From positions 16,191,927 to 16,255,926 of the forward strand of contig JANJXV010000024.1 of NCBI GenBank assembly GCA_024803745.1: DNA of 64,000 nucleotides, read 5' to 3'. Shown here piece after piece: positions 1 to 12,534 of the stretch. The notes under the pieces are model-generated. The model saw only the letters and a program-made list of their open reading frames with translations. It was not told where the DNA came from and did no database searches. Origin of the DNA: Megascapheus bottae. Its lineage: Eukaryota > Chordata > Mammalia > Rodentia > Geomyidae. The position numbers and the translations under genes were made by a program. How positions within the stretch are numbered: position 1 is the stretch's first letter; every line of letters begins with the position of its first letter.

Positions 1-2222
1 TAGGGCCTCAAAATTTTAAGACCCTCTATTGCTTTACAAGTCAAGAAGACAATTATGACAATTTTCTAAATAGAATACTGAAGATTGGAAGTCAAATAAC
101 CTCTCATGTTAGAGAAGAGATCATTATATGATATCTCTCTCCAGTGTACACATAGAAAGAAGATTAGGAAATACTTATTGTACCAAACTTGATCTCCTAA
201 GAGAAAGTCTACGGATATTTTTCTCGTGGATCATTCCAAGTGTCTTCTAAAAACTTTCAATTCACAGGGCTAACCATTCTCTTCCTGCTGTGATAACTGT
301 CTTTCCCTCTTCAATTCATCACTTATCTGACAGCTGATCCCCGTCTAAGTTAATATCGTCACAATTTTGGAGAATATTGCAGATGCGCAAGGATGTTCTC
401 CTATGAATCCATTAAAGAAGTCACAGTAACTTGCCATTGAAAGTGTAGCAGCTGCATCCTTGAAAACAGATGCTCTTCTGGGTCTGAATGAGTCCAATTT
501 TGACTAAATTTAAGACCTAAACAGATTTCAGGCTGGTTAATATTAGGATATGGAGCCACTCGAGACATCCAAATGTCCTCAACTGATTGCTTCCCGTGAC
601 AGTTAGTAGGTTGGTTTTCCTTGAGAGATGCCAGGTATTTGACACGCCAAGAGTTTGATGTTCATAGAAATGAGAGGCCCCAAGATGCTACTACAGCTTG
701 ATGGACTCACTACTCATGAAATTAGAGGCTTCAAAAGGCAATGCAATCTGTACAGAGAGTACTTGGGCTATAGAATTAACAAGAATTGCTTTATGGTATA
801 TCGCTGTAAGATTCCTAAAGAGCACAGCAAACCAGCTCTAATGAAGTATTTCTCCATTCTTCCACTTTATAATCCAGGAAATCACGAAGAAAATTATGAC
901 CGTAAATGGAGGTTGTTCCTTTTTACTGACCTTTGTCAGTTTCTTGCAATGTAAATTTCTTGCCACTTCAAGTTGGTCAATTAAAATTCTTAATTCAGCA
1001 TTATTTTAGAAAGCACTTTGACTGAACTTTTGTAATGCCACCAGTTTTCTGCTAGTTTTGACAATAGCGATTATTATATATGGAATGTATGATTCTTGCC
1101 CTGAAGTCTTTAGTGATCTGGCAGGAAGACATAAATACTAATAAACAAAATGATATTGTACCATCTGATCACTCTTGTACTGGAATTGTCAAGGGAAAGG
1201 GACTCTAGAGGAGCCAATGATCCTGACCTAAAAAGCATAAATCATTTTGAAAGACAAAAAAGAAAATTTCAGGTATGAAATACTGAGACATGATGACATA
1301 ATTAGGATGTTTGCTTTAAAAAGGTCAGAATTTGGAAGGGTAAGTTAAAAAGAAAAAAAAGTGGTAAGAGATGGAGAAAAACTAGAAAGTTTGACAGTGA
1401 GAAAACTTATCACAAAACTTCTCAGTGCCTGGTGGCAGAATTTTTGCCTTATATGTATTACTGTTTAAAAAAGAAGAGGAAGAGGAGGAGGAGGAAAAAT
1501 ACTGACAATGACATGATGGAAAGGTACTTAGGCACTTGGCTTTGATCATATAAGCAATTGGAGGCATAGATGTGACTTGAGTAAGTTAACGCAGTCATAT
1601 TTGTGTTTTGGATGAATGACTCATGTTTAATTACATGAAAAAAAGGGCAAAAGACAAGGCAGCAGACTTCACATCAAGACATTGATCATGTCCTGTACAC
1701 ATTGCATCGGTTCAAAACAGAAATGCAATCTAAACCATAAAAGTGGCAATAGATGTACAAGAGATAGAATAAACATTAAGGAAATAGTTAGCAAATAAAA
1801 TTGGCAGAAATTAGTCTCTGCTGGAAAGGAGTCAAAGATATTATGTATTCCTGTATAGCTTAGATATGTAAATTGCTAAATCACTAAGGGAATTCAGAAG
1901 AGAACTTATTTTAATGGAAGGAAATGCCAGAAAGGTCAAAGAACACCCAGAAGAATGTGACACACATAAGCCAAAAGAAGATAGGACTTCAAAAAGTAGC
2001 CATTGAGGTCACATGTGACAGAAAGCTTTTATGAACGAAAGGCTGAAAAGTACTCAGTGCATTTGACAGCTAAAGAACTATTGATCATTATTAGAAAGGA
2101 ATTTTTAATAGATGAAAGCAGAAATGAGATTATGTCATGTGGAGGAGTCAATGGAAATCAGGACTGTGGAAAAAAGTATTGACAGTTCTCTCAGTCACAA
2201 TAAGAATTTGAGGACATAAGGC
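1..2222. other. Intronic stretch, no recognised element
   Basis: No repeat family or gene is recognised. A 99-codon open frame at 655-954 is discussed under rejected items. A short GGA/AAG-rich tract lies near 1474-1500. A fragment near 1090-1160 resembles the end of an ancient L2-type LINE, but too weakly to call. Confidence 0.5.
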
Positions 2223-2450
2223 AAGTACCAGTGGCTCACGTTTTTAATCGTAGCTACTCAGGAGGCTGAGATCTGAAAATCCTGGTTCAAAGCCAGCCCA
2301 CACACTTCATGAGTCCTTATTTACCATTTACAGCAACATGCTATACCTACTTTTAGGTATGTGGCTCAAATAGTACACCAGCCTTGAAGGAATGCAGAAG
2401 TCAAGCAAGAAGATGAAGGCCTGAGTTCATACCTCTTCAGTACCAGAGGG
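2223..2450 (+). repeat. Dimeric SINE, 7SL-like left half plus Geo-like right half, degenerate
   Basis: The left half contains the 7SL/Alu-like block with GTGGCTCACG, AGCTACTCAGGAGGCTGAG and GTTCAAAGCCAGCC. The right half carries a decayed GTGGCTCAAATAGTA and CCTGAGTTCA. The 3' end runs directly into a long CT/CA microsatellite instead of a plain poly-A tail. Confidence 0.8.
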
Positions 2451-3161
<711 letters not shown>

Positions 3162-3175
3162 TAAAGATATGTTCA
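3162..3175. repeat. Target-site duplication, left copy, of the inverted L1
   Basis: The 14-bp sequence TAAAGATATGTTCA is repeated exactly at 5123-5136. The two copies bracket the whole inverted and direct L1 structure and show that it arose in one insertion event. Confidence 0.9.
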
Positions 3176-4216
3176 CCTATTCCTTCTTGTAAAGTTTTCA
3201 GTGTATCTGCTTTTACCTCAAGGTCTTTGATCCATTTGGAGTTAATTCTAGTGCAGGGTGACAAAGAAGGATCCAACTTTAGTTTTCTGCAGGTGCTTAA
3301 CCAGTTCTGCCAGCACAACTTGTTGAAGAGGCTATCTTTCTTCCATTCTATTTTTTTGGCTCCTTTGTCAAAGATTAGGTGGCCATAGGTCTGTAGTTTA
3401 ATATCTGAGTCCTCAGTTCTATTCCATTGATCTTCGGGCCTGTTCTTATGCCAGAACCAAGCTGTTTTGATAATTATAGCTCTGTAATAGAGTCTAAAGT
3501 TTGGTAATGAAATTCCTCCTGCGCTGTTCTTTCTGCTAAGAAGTGTTTTTGCTATACGGGGTCTTTTATTATTCCATATGAAATTTTGGATTGCCTCTTC
3601 TATTTCTTTAAAGAATGACATGGGGATATTGATGGGTATTGCATTGAATTTGTAGATAGCCCTTGGCAAGATTGTCATTTTCACGATGTTGATTCTTCCA
3701 ATCCAGGAGCATGGGAGGTTTTTCCATTTCCTCAGTTCTGCTTTAATTTCCTTTTTCAGGGTTTTAAAGTTTTCATCAAAAAGGTCCTTTACATTCTTAG
3801 TTAAGCTAATTCCTAGGTACTTTATATTCTTTGAGGCTATTGCAAAAGGAGTTGTTTTCCTGATTGTTGCCTCGTTCCTCTCACTGTTGGCGTAGAGGAA
3901 GGCAGTTGATTTTTGAGGGTTAATTTTATACCCTGCTACCCTTCCAAAGTTTTGAATCAGCTCAAGGAGCTTGGGAGTAGAGTCTATAGGATTCTTTAAA
4001 TACAGAATCATGTTATCTACAAAGAGGGAAAGTTTTACTTCCTCTTTCCCTATTTGGATCCCCTTTATGCTTGCTTCTTGCCTTATTGCACTGGCTAGGA
4101 ATTCTAATACTGTGTTAAAGAGGAGGGGAGAGAGTGGGCATCCTTGTCTGATTTTAGAGGGAATGGCTTTAGCTTTTCGCCATGGAGTATAATACTAGCT
4201 GTGGGTTTGTCATACA
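3176..4216 (-). pseudogene. L1 ORF2 fragment: reverse transcriptase C-terminal part (inverted segment)
   Basis: Read on the minus strand this encodes the later reverse-transcriptase core and downstream region of L1 ORF2. It runs from the start of an open frame near 4190 to the break at 3176. Recognisable parts include [48 protein letters not shown] and [10 protein letters not shown]. The catalytic FADD of an active L1 reads FVDN at 4012-4023, so the second aspartate is lost. The reading frame is otherwise open over about 300 codons, which points to a fairly young insertion. There is no start context, and the fragment lacks the endonuclease and the 5' half of the polymerase. Confidence 0.92.
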
Positions 4217-4710
4217 GCCTCACTCCAGTTAGAATGGCCAGGATCAAGAAAACTAATAACAACAGATGCTGGAGGGGATGTGGCCAGGAGGGATCACTAC
4301 TACACTGTTGGTGGGAGTGCAAACTCATTCAACCACTATGGAAAGTAGTATGGCAGTTCCTCAAAAGACTAAACATAGAGCTCCCATATGACCCAGGAAT
4401 TCCACTACTTGGCATTTACACAATCATCCAAAAACAAGGACATACTAAATCCACTAGCACAACAATGTTCATTGCAGCACTATTTACCATAGCAAAGATA
4501 TGGAACCAACCTAGATATCCCTCAGTTGATGAATGTATCAACATGATGTGGTATTTGTACACAATGGAATTCTATGCTGCTGTCAGAAAGAGTGACATCT
4601 CCCCATTTGTTAGGAAATGGAAAGACTTAGAAAAGATCATATTAAGTGAAGTAAGCCAGACTCAAAGGAACTTAGGCTCAATAGTTTCCCTCATTTGTCA
4701 TAATCAGTAG
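4217..4710 (+). pseudogene. L1 ORF2 C-terminal fragment (direct segment)
   Basis: This open frame encodes the C-terminal end of L1 ORF2. It contains the zinc-knuckle-like C-x3-C-x7-H-x4-C motif at 4267-4320, then the conserved KSTSTTMFIAALFTIAKIWN and a KDLEKIILSEVSQTQ block, ending at the stop at 4708-4710. The same region recurs at 34816-35260 and, reversed, in two other L1s of this window. It is the distal end of a truncated element, with no start codon context or promoter, and is not expected to be a functional gene. Confidence 0.9.
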
Positions 4711-5122
4711 AACCTTGGGCTCTCCTAGCAGAGATCTGCAATAGAGCAAAACCTTGATACATAAGGCCATATAGTATGACGCTAAATGAAATGACCTGTA
4801 GGATATAGAAACAAAAGCCATATAATGAATGATTTTTGTCCTTAATGTACTATGTTATCTCTCATCTCTTTTGCTATTCCTTAGTTATCTCATATTGTTA
4901 CAGTATCCCACTCTGTTACCTGATATATCAGATATATTTGTATTTGGTTATTTGAAATTGGATAGGGAAGGGGGGAAACAAGATGAGGGGTGGGATTAGG
5001 GGGGAGGGAAATGGGGATCAAGACATGTGAAAGGGTATCAATGTATGTGAATTAATGCACCTCCTATCTGGCAAATATCATGTAACCCTTCTATTAATTA
5101 TAATAAAAATATATGAAAAAAA
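4711..5122 (+). repeat. L1 3' UTR with G-rich tract and A-rich tail
   Basis: Following the ORF2 stop, this L1 3' UTR has a purine and G-rich tract at about 4963-5020 with several runs of three to six G. It ends in the element-typical block with TGTAACCCTTCTATTAATTA and an A-rich tail. The same end appears in five other copies in the window. Confidence 0.9.
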
Positions 5123-5136
5123 TAAAGATATGTTCA
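5123..5136. repeat. Target-site duplication, right copy, of the inverted L1
   Basis: An exact 14-bp copy of 3162-3175, directly after the A-rich L1 tail. Confidence 0.9.
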
Positions 5137-6799
5137 TTTTCCTAATAGAATCTGACCTCTGAAGGTAAACACCTGGTGATGTTGACCAGAGTAAGAGCAG
5201 ACCCTATCTTATTCTTAATCTTGCCCTCTCAAGTCAGGAAAAGGGGAAACTGCTGCTCCTTTTAGCAGTAAAAACAAAATCTTTCTCCGATGCCAGACAA
5301 AGCTGGGAATGATACTGTTCATTCCCCGTACTAGAAAAACTGCTCCAAGTATGTGTGTTCATGAAAAGGAATCAAGCAATCGTATCTGTAAAGCTTACCT
5401 GTGTGCTGTGCTTACTCATGCAGCATCCCCAACATAAATGTATAGTATGAAATAGTATGAAAGAACGTTTGTACATATATGGGTGTGTCCAATAATCTCA
5501 TTTTTTTACTCTAATCTCCCAAGCAAATTCCATCACTATTGCCTTTTTGTAGATTTCTATTTGACATTAGAGAATGAGTTGTTTTGTCTTTGTTTGCTAT
5601 GCTAAGTGTTTCTCTGCTCAACATATTCCTTCTCAGGAAGAAAACCTGGGGATTTCAGAGATCATGTGGGACTTCACAAACCAGCTTTGTAGTAGAGCTT
5701 TGAGCTTAATTTTCTGTGGTGCTTTAGTAAACTGTGTTTCTGCTTTAGATTACAGTCAAACAAACTATATAGCATGTCACTATTCAAACTGCTCTTGCAT
5801 TTTTAGTGTTACTTGGCAGCTAAATTTGCTGTTGGCTCACTCTGATTTTTCTTTATATTTTCTCAGTGGTCAGTTGTTACATTATGAAATTCAATGTTTA
5901 TATAATAGAAAAGGGAAATGTTTTAAGTTTTCTTGTTGGACTTTATCCAAAGATGTCTTTGATAGATCTCGATCAATTAGTGGTTTGGACCTTAGGTCTG
6001 ATTTCTGCTTCTTCTCATTGATGCATAGATAACTCTCCATGTTACAGTTGGGGTCACATATCAGAGAAACCCAGGGGCTTAAAAGCTCTAAAATGCTTTG
6101 AAACATTCTAATAGCATTACTAATAGTTGCTTTCATCTAGCCTGCCATATGAAACATTATAAAGATAGTGATCTTGCCTTGTGATCAAACAACATGAGTA
6201 ATGATAACGTTAGGGAGAGGTGGAATGTCACTCATCCAGATGGAACAAGTCACCATCCAGGATGGTATCAAGGCTGATAATAACATGAAATCGACACTTC
6301 CACATTCCCTTCCTCCTCTCAATTCCCTTGAACAGCATTCACTTTTTAATGTTTTCATCACGGCATTTTTACTTATTATAGTGTGGTTCCATAGAATAAA
6401 AATTAGTAACAAAAGTCTGTATTATAGATCACTCTCTTGTTTGGACTGAGTAAAGTCTATAGACAGACAGAGCATTGAGGGGCATACCTATAGTCCAAGC
6501 AAATATGTGCACCTTATCCTGTCCATGAACCTACCTCCTGACGCTTCACTAAATTGGTGGCGATCTATGTTCTGGGATCATTTATTCCAAAGGATCCAGT
6601 ATCTTTTCACAGAAAGAAGAATTTTCACATAGAAAAGCAAAAAAAAAAATACTGACACTTGGGAATTGGACCTCAAAAAAGATGGAATTACCTTATAAAT
6701 ACCTCGTAGCTATAATTAATGCTAAGACAATCTGGACCAATAAAATGATAAAGAATAATTGCTTATTTCTCATTTGTGTACATATTGAATATATTTCAT
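5137..6799. other. Intronic stretch, no recognised element
   Basis: I see no repeat family or exon. A 152-codon frame at 5574-6032 has no recognisable motif, no splice borders in frame and unbiased composition, so it is treated as chance. Confidence 0.5.
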
Positions 6800-6965
6800 A
6801 TGCTGATATAGTGCTTTCCCATATTAATCCATTTAACCTCATAATATATAGATACTGTTACTCCATTTTACAAGAGGAAGTAAAGCAGAAAGAATTTAAG
6901 TAATTAAAACTTTTGGCCACATAAATAGGTGGTAGGGAGACAGGACTCAAATCCAGACTCTAGAG
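6800..6965 (+). repeat. MIR SINE remnant
   Basis: It shows the MIR order: a decayed ATTAATCCATTTAACCTCAT, then CTCCATTTTACAAGAGGAAGT, then a decayed AGTAATT...GGCCACATA block and GACTCAAATCCAGACTC. Divergence is high, as expected for this ancient mammalian family. Confidence 0.7.
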
Positions 6966-8075
6966 AATACGAGAAATTTTGGACAAAAGAGGCAAATCAT
7001 TACTGATGATATTTATAAAGTTATGAGGGATTTAACAGAGCTCTCCATACTGAACTCAAGACATAAATGTTGCTTAAAGTTGTCCAACCTTTTTAAAAAT
7101 TATTATTCTAAGGGTGTTATACAGAAGGATTATATTTAGATAGGTCCAGTAAAAACTACATTTCTTTTTGGACAATATCATCCTAAATCTTTTTTGAAGA
7201 AAATATTCAAGTATTGTTTAATACTTATAAGTTATTTGGGGATAATATTGAAAGTAGATCCATCCATTTTTCCAAAGGACTTTTTAGGGTATCTACTTAT
7301 CTGTAAGTTAGAAATTAATAAGTGGAATGCAGCCCACTAATACACTATGAACACGCACATATGTCAAACATTTTAGACTTCAGTATTAACAGCTTGAAAC
7401 CTAGGAGAAAAGGTCAGTCATTGGGAATCTGTGGAGTGTTTACAGTTCAAGGGAAATACAAAACAATTGGAATATTTTTGTCAGTAAACTTTTAGAATTA
7501 TCAAATTGCCCAACCCAACCATTTTAAAGAATGAATTATTATACAGCAACATCTGTCCTAAAAAAGGAACAACTTCATCAAAGCAAAAGAGGAAGCTTCA
7601 ATGCTTGCAGTTGGAGTATGAGAACTGCAAAGCTTCGTCGAACCTGGGGCCAAAGGTGAGGCATTAATAAGCACAGATACATGCCTGTTGGATGATGATC
7701 AGGTGTTTCAGAGGTAGAACAGGCTGCCTTGGAAGGTATTGTTCTTCCCTTCTTAAGCATTTATGTGACTATGCAGTGAAAAGCTGAGAAGCCACAGGAA
7801 GATACAGAGGATACCCAAGCACAGGCCATATAGTCAGGCCACATAACTGCTAAGGCCCTTCCAACTGGGAGGTTCTGTTTCAGTCCTTCAGTGAAGTAAT
7901 TCAAGGCAATCAATCAGCTAAAAACAGAATGAAGTACAACAGTCCACCATGTCTTAGATTTCTAGTGCTGCCAACTCTGCCAGCCAAATTACTAAAAATA
8001 AGATGAAAAACAAAAATATGTGCATCATCACTATCTAATGGAATGGTTGCTATTCTATCTTCCCTCCTCTTCCAG
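6966..8075. other. Intronic stretch before the first EXOC4 exon, no recognised element
   Basis: Nothing recognisable apart from the 3' splice site at its end. Confidence 0.5.
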
Positions 8076-8217
8076 TGCTTTCTCCCGCTCAAGAGAGCCA
8101 CATGCACATGGACCTTCCCCCCGTGTCCGAGCAGATCATGCAGACCCTGAGTGAGCTTGCCAAGTCTTTCCAAGACATGGCTGACCGCTGCTTGCTGGTC
8201 CTGCATCTGGAAGTGAG
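8076..8217 (+). CDS. EXOC4: EXOC4 (Sec8) internal exon, first of three in the window
   Basis: A 142-nt internal exon of the exocyst subunit EXOC4/Sec8, which helps tether secretory vesicles to the plasma membrane. The first two bases complete a codon from the previous exon. Codons then run from 8078 and read [19 protein letters not shown] followed by [19 protein letters not shown] and VLHLEV, and the last two bases (AG) start a split Arg codon. The 3' splice site is a pyrimidine tract ending in CAG at 8073-8075, and the donor is AG/GTAAGA at 8216-8223. I recognise the peptide as EXOC4 from memory of the mammalian protein, at roughly residues 735-782 of about 970. The frame joins exactly to the exon at 16833. 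No disabling change is seen. Confidence 0.96.
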
Positions 8218-8827
8218 GTAAGACACAACCAAACACAGGACTGTGTGATGTCAGTGTCCAGTGGTAAAGGTTGGGGTGCTACAAGAATGTTTGCTTCTTA
8301 TTTTTGATACTGTCCTTTTGTTATAGTGATTTTTAGCATTATCCAATCACCATTAAAGAATTGGAGTACATGTTGCTTTGTAAGTGAGATCATTCAGATT
8401 TTTGTATGAATTTTCATGCCAGTTGGATAGCTAATTAATTTTAAAGTCCAGGGCATTCTGTTCTTATAAATGAAAGTGCTAATTCCTGACTGAGATATAT
8501 GTTATCTATGTAATTACGAGTCCAGTGTGCACAGTAAGTACGGTTTACAAATGAAACTGTCTTGTCACTGATACTTTCTGCTAAGGTAAACATGTCAAAG
8601 GAATTATAGATACAAGAACTATAGTCCTGTCTTTCAAAGAACCTAAATGCCAAATGAAGAGATTAAAATAAAAGAATCATGCAAAAGCATGGAGTCAGAA
8701 ATATCAGCCTCTTGGCCCTTTGTGCCTTCCCCTGCAAAGTATCCCCCTGGGATAGTCTGATTAGCTTGAGTAGCCTCTCTTATTGAACAGATGGAATGAG
8801 TACAGGAAGGACTAGAAGGTTCTCAGT
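8218..8827. other. Intronic stretch, no recognised element
   Basis: I see nothing recognisable between the EXOC4 donor and the L2-like remnant. Confidence 0.5.
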
Positions 8828-9010
8828 TGTTCATTCATTTATTGAGCAATTTCCTGAGCGTCTTCTTTGTGCCTATCCGTATTCAAAAAATTGGGACACT
8901 GTAATGAACAGATATTCAAGGAACCTACTCCCATTGAACTACCTTTTAATGGGGAGAAATCGCCAATGAGTATATAAAAAAGCTAATTTCAGATAAGTGC
9001 AACTGAAGCA
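8828..9010 (+). repeat. Ancient L2-type LINE remnant (probable)
   Basis: The sequence TTCATTCATTTATTGAGCAAT, then a decayed GTGCCTATCCGTATTC and ACTGTAATGAACAGATATTCAAGGA, follows the order of the common mammalian L2 3' region (TTATTGAGC..., TGTGCCAGGC..., GTGAACAA). It is very divergent. Confidence 0.5.
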
Positions 9011-9150
9011 ATAAAGTAACATAATGAGACCATTCATGCTATTCAATAGAAAGATAATGTGAACTATAAGTGGAACCACATAGATCATTTAAACATTTTT
9101 AATTGAGTGTTTCTAATCCAAAAATGCCAAAGTCAGAATTCTCCCCAGCC

Positions 9151-9368
9151 AGTCACTGGTGGGTCACACCTGCAATGCTTGTTACTCAGAAGGCTGAGAT
9201 CTAAGGATTCAGGTACAAATCAGCCCATCTCCAAATAATCACCAAAAAAGCCAGAAGTGGAGGTATGGCTTAAGTAGTGGAGTATCAGCCTTGAGAAAGA
9301 AGCTAAGGGACAGCATCCAGCCCCTAACTTTAATCCCCAGTACCAGCACACATGTGCGCGCATGTGCA

Positions 9369-9399
<31 letters not shown>
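9151..9399 (+). repeat. Dimeric SINE, 7SL-like plus Geo-like, ending in (CA)n
   Basis: The left half carries GGTGGGTCACACCTGCAATG and TTACTCAGAAGGCTGAGATC. The right half carries GGCTTAAGTAGTGGAGTATC, AGCCTTGAG and CAGCATCCAGCCCC. In place of poly-A, the tail is ATGTGCGCGCATGTGCACGC followed by (CA)n at 9371-9399. Two other copies in the window end in the same way. Confidence 0.85.
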
Positions 9400-12054
9400 G
9401 TTCCTCAGATTCTGTAACATTACAGATGATACAAAATCTTGGGAGTACTAGGGATCTAGCTTCCTATTAGGGATGCTTTTAATAAAATTTATACAAATAT
9501 TCTAAATGCCAGAACACTTTTGGTCTCAAACATTTCAGGTAAGGGATTAGCAATCTCATTTGGAAAAAGGAAATGGACAAAAAGATAAATGAATGATAAT
9601 AAATGCTGGGGTTTAATTCAGTATATCTGGTTGAGTTATCTGGCATGTTTTGAACTAGGCTGAGGCCTTTAGGACATGTCTCATGCTCATAGGTTCATGC
9701 AGCACGCAGGGTTATCTAGGTAAGGAGGTGTTTTTAGGTATTTGGAGGATATGGAGCAAAGTGAGAAAAATGAGTCATCTGTTCGAAGAACTGGGAGAAG
9801 GAAGTTTGAGCCCCAGGACCCAGCATTCCCAAAGGACCTGAAACAAACACATTTCAAGACAATGCTGAGAAACTGATAGGAGCCTGATGTGTTTGTAGCT
9901 GAATGAACAAGGTTGAAGAATGGAATACAAGAGATAGGTCAGAGTCTGAGCATGTAGGCAATGGTATCTGCAGGTTGGAGGATCTTACCTGCCAAGTGAA
10001 TAGTAAGATTGTCTTCTAAGTGCATGAAGAAACTATAAGATGGTTCTTAATGGTTCATAGGAATCTATAAAACCTCAGAGGAAAGGTGTTAATGAGTTGA
10101 CATTTTTAAATGATTAAGTGACTGCTATATAGAAAAGAGTATAGAGAAAAATAAGTCTGAGTGAAAGTTGGATGGGTAGGTACGAGTATCACTGAAGGCA
10201 ATGCTGGTAAAACTCATTGGCAGCTTGAGTAGGATGCAGGGGCTGGAGGACCCAAGGTAAACTATTACTTTGGGGGCCTAAGCAGCAGTGTAGATGCCAA
10301 GACTGTTTCCAGAGGAGGAACCACCTAGAGCAGAAATTTTAAAGAAAGTGGAAATCAAGAATTCCATTTCTTTAGATGTTCCCTCTGCAATACTCATGCA
10401 GGTAGCAATATCAGGTAAGCAGTTGTGTGTGTTCTTCTGAAACTTCAGGATCAGAAGCCTCAATGGTATGGTAATACCTTGTGTATTATTTTAGAATATT
10501 ATTAAAGTTGACAGAACATTGTCTTTTTATTTGAAGTCTTTACTGGACCTAGATTTTAAAAGTATAAATGGGACTGGATCATAGTTCAGCCACTGGTAGA
10601 TGCTGAGACTAAGGTTAGACTCTGGGTGGCTTTCATGTGTGTCAAGACCACTTTCATGTCCCATGTATCTCTTCTGCTATTCATAACCTTGGCCCGTGAG
10701 TCTCTATTTTGTTACTTGAATAGAACAAACACAGTACCATGGCATTTGGAATCTGTTTTGCTCAGCATTTTTTTATTTCTTGTATTAGCCTTCCAGAAAT
10801 AAAGGATCTTGCTATATGTTTTCTGATTTGCTTTATGATAATTTTTAGAATTGTTTTCTATTTCTTTTCAAGCTGATAGTGAAATAAAGCAGGCATTTTC
10901 TATGAATAGATAAATGCAATAGACAGTGGAGTGGGGGGAAACATCCAGTAATATTCTGATGCCTCTGTTACCTGCCTTGCAAAGAAAAACAAGGGAACAC
11001 CAAATTAATTACTCTCAAAACTCCTGGAATTTATGTTATTGATTGTGTCTTGCCAAAACGTGTTCTACATTCAGAATTACCTACTTGTGGTGATGTTTAA
11101 TTCCAAGTGGGATCTTTTCAACACGTCTCAGTAAAATCTTTTAAATCCTTAACCTCTGTTCTGTGCCTTTTATGTTTGTACATCTTGGCAGTACTATTCT
11201 TATAATGCAAAACATGTTTTAGTCATTATTTATTAACTTTACAAGAAACCATACAGTGCTATTAACACCCAATGCCATATCCTTTTCAACGATAGTTTAA
11301 AAAAACAGAAAAACCTAATTTAAGATTGGAAAACAACAAAAATAAAAGGTTGAATTTCAGACTCATGGATACAGAATTATCTTACCATGACTTTGAGAAC
11401 ACTAAACATCTTTATTTTTCCTGAATTAAATTTCCACATTTCCTTTATAACATGGTTTTGACATTCAGATTGCTTTCTGAATATGTTTCAATTTGTCTTT
11501 ATACCTTTTAAAGCCTGCTTCATAAAAGTAGCAGACTACACCATGTAGGGCTCAGATGGTACATGTTGACACACTGAATTCTGTCCTGTTACCTTGTTAC
11601 AGTGATGATATGCAGTGAACGAGCCAGGTCTCACACTGATCACACTGTAGGGTAACAGTATGACAATAGTTTACTAAAATGAAGACCAGGAAACTGAAAC
11701 ATTTTTTTATTTGAGGGGGTTGGGGCTCATGGTAGGGGTGGCAGATGCATGAACAGGGGAAAAGTGGGCAAAACCAGACATGCATATTCAGTGTACACAT
11801 GTGAAAACGGTACCTGGAAAGGATGTGTGTGGTTGGGATAGATGGGAAGGGAGGAGAAGGATGGACATGATTATAAACTGACATGTTGAATTAAAACACC
11901 ACTGTACTATTAAAAATATTTCACTAGAAAATTAGTTATTACAATTGGTATAATCACTGCAGTGTCTATTTGCATTTTTTAAATAATATATTGAATATTA
12001 AAGTTGGGGTTTAGTGCTGTCAATGATTTGAAGCACCTCCCCACATCCCCATGC
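9400..12054. other. Intronic stretch, no recognised element
   Basis: About 2.65 kb with no repeat I can name with confidence. Short AT-rich tracts and possible L2-like scraps (for example near 9560-9800) are too decayed to call. No exon is seen. Confidence 0.45.
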
Positions 12055-12147
12055 TTTTGCTTTGGGTTTCTCCAGGCTGGCTTCTGACAATAGTTCTCTT
12101 GCCTCTGGCTTCTTGAAATAGCTGGGACTATGCCACCACACCTGGTT
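12055..12147 (-). repeat. 7SL-derived (B1-like) SINE monomer
   Basis: On + it reads as the reverse complement of a B1/Alu-type monomer, with GCCTCTGGCTTCTTGAAATA, GCTGGGACTATGCCACCACA and CCTGG at its 5' end. It is divergent and lies at the edge of an old L1. Confidence 0.7.
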
Positions 12148-12530
12148 AGTTTGCATTTCCTTAGATACAAATAATTCTATATATTTTTCATGTGTTTATT
12201 TTCCATTTTGGTTATATAGATGTTCCCTTTACTTGCTCAATTAAAAATCAAGCTCTTAAGTTTTGAAGGTTCTTTATGTATTCTGCACATAAGTCCCTTA
12301 TCAAGTATACATTTTGCAACTATTTCCTCTTAGTGTTTGGATTATCTTTTCACTTTAACAATGTCTTTCAAAGAATGATTTCTTTCAATCCTGATGAAAT
12401 TTTATTTATGTTTTTTTTTCTTTTATGGATGGTCATTATAGTTAAGAACACTGCCCGAACAGTCACAGGTTTTTTGCTCCTGATTCTTCAGGAAGTTTTA
12501 GTTTTAAATATTGCATATAGTTCATGGTTT
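12148..12530 (-). repeat. Old L1 ORF2 remnant
   Basis: On + this is the reverse complement of the end of an old L1 ORF2. It includes TTTTTCATGTGTTTATTTTC, GTTCTTTATGTATTCTG, CCTTATCAAGTATACATTTT and ATTATCTTTTCACTTTAACA in the expected order. It is too decayed for an open frame and much older than the L1s that still have target-site duplications. Confidence 0.75.
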
Positions 12531-12534
12531 GTTT

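Larger units (their letters stand above)
3176..5122 (+). mobile_element. 5'-truncated, 5'-inverted L1 insertion (dead)
   Basis: A single L1 insertion in two opposed pieces. The direct part, about 4217-5122 on +, carries the ORF2 C-terminus, a stop codon at 4708-4710, a G-rich 3' UTR and an A-rich end. The inverted part, 3176 to about 4216 on -, carries an upstream ORF2 piece. This is the usual outcome of twin priming. The same 14-bp duplication flanks both sides (3162-3175 and 5123-5136). The element lacks its 5' UTR, ORF1, the endonuclease domain and the start of the reverse transcriptase, so it cannot move. It lies inside the EXOC4 intron in sense orientation for its 3' part. Confidence 0.93.

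Noticed and set aside
655..954. 99-codon open frame on +, with other partly open frames in the same segment on both strands
   Set aside because: I recognise no protein family. Other frames over the same DNA are about as open, there are no splice borders, no poly-A tract and no flanking duplication. A very old processed pseudogene is possible, but nothing supports a particular parent.
5574..6032. 152-codon open frame rich in Cys, Ser and Phe
   Set aside because: Composition matches AT-rich translated intron; there is no family resemblance and no splice or promoter context.
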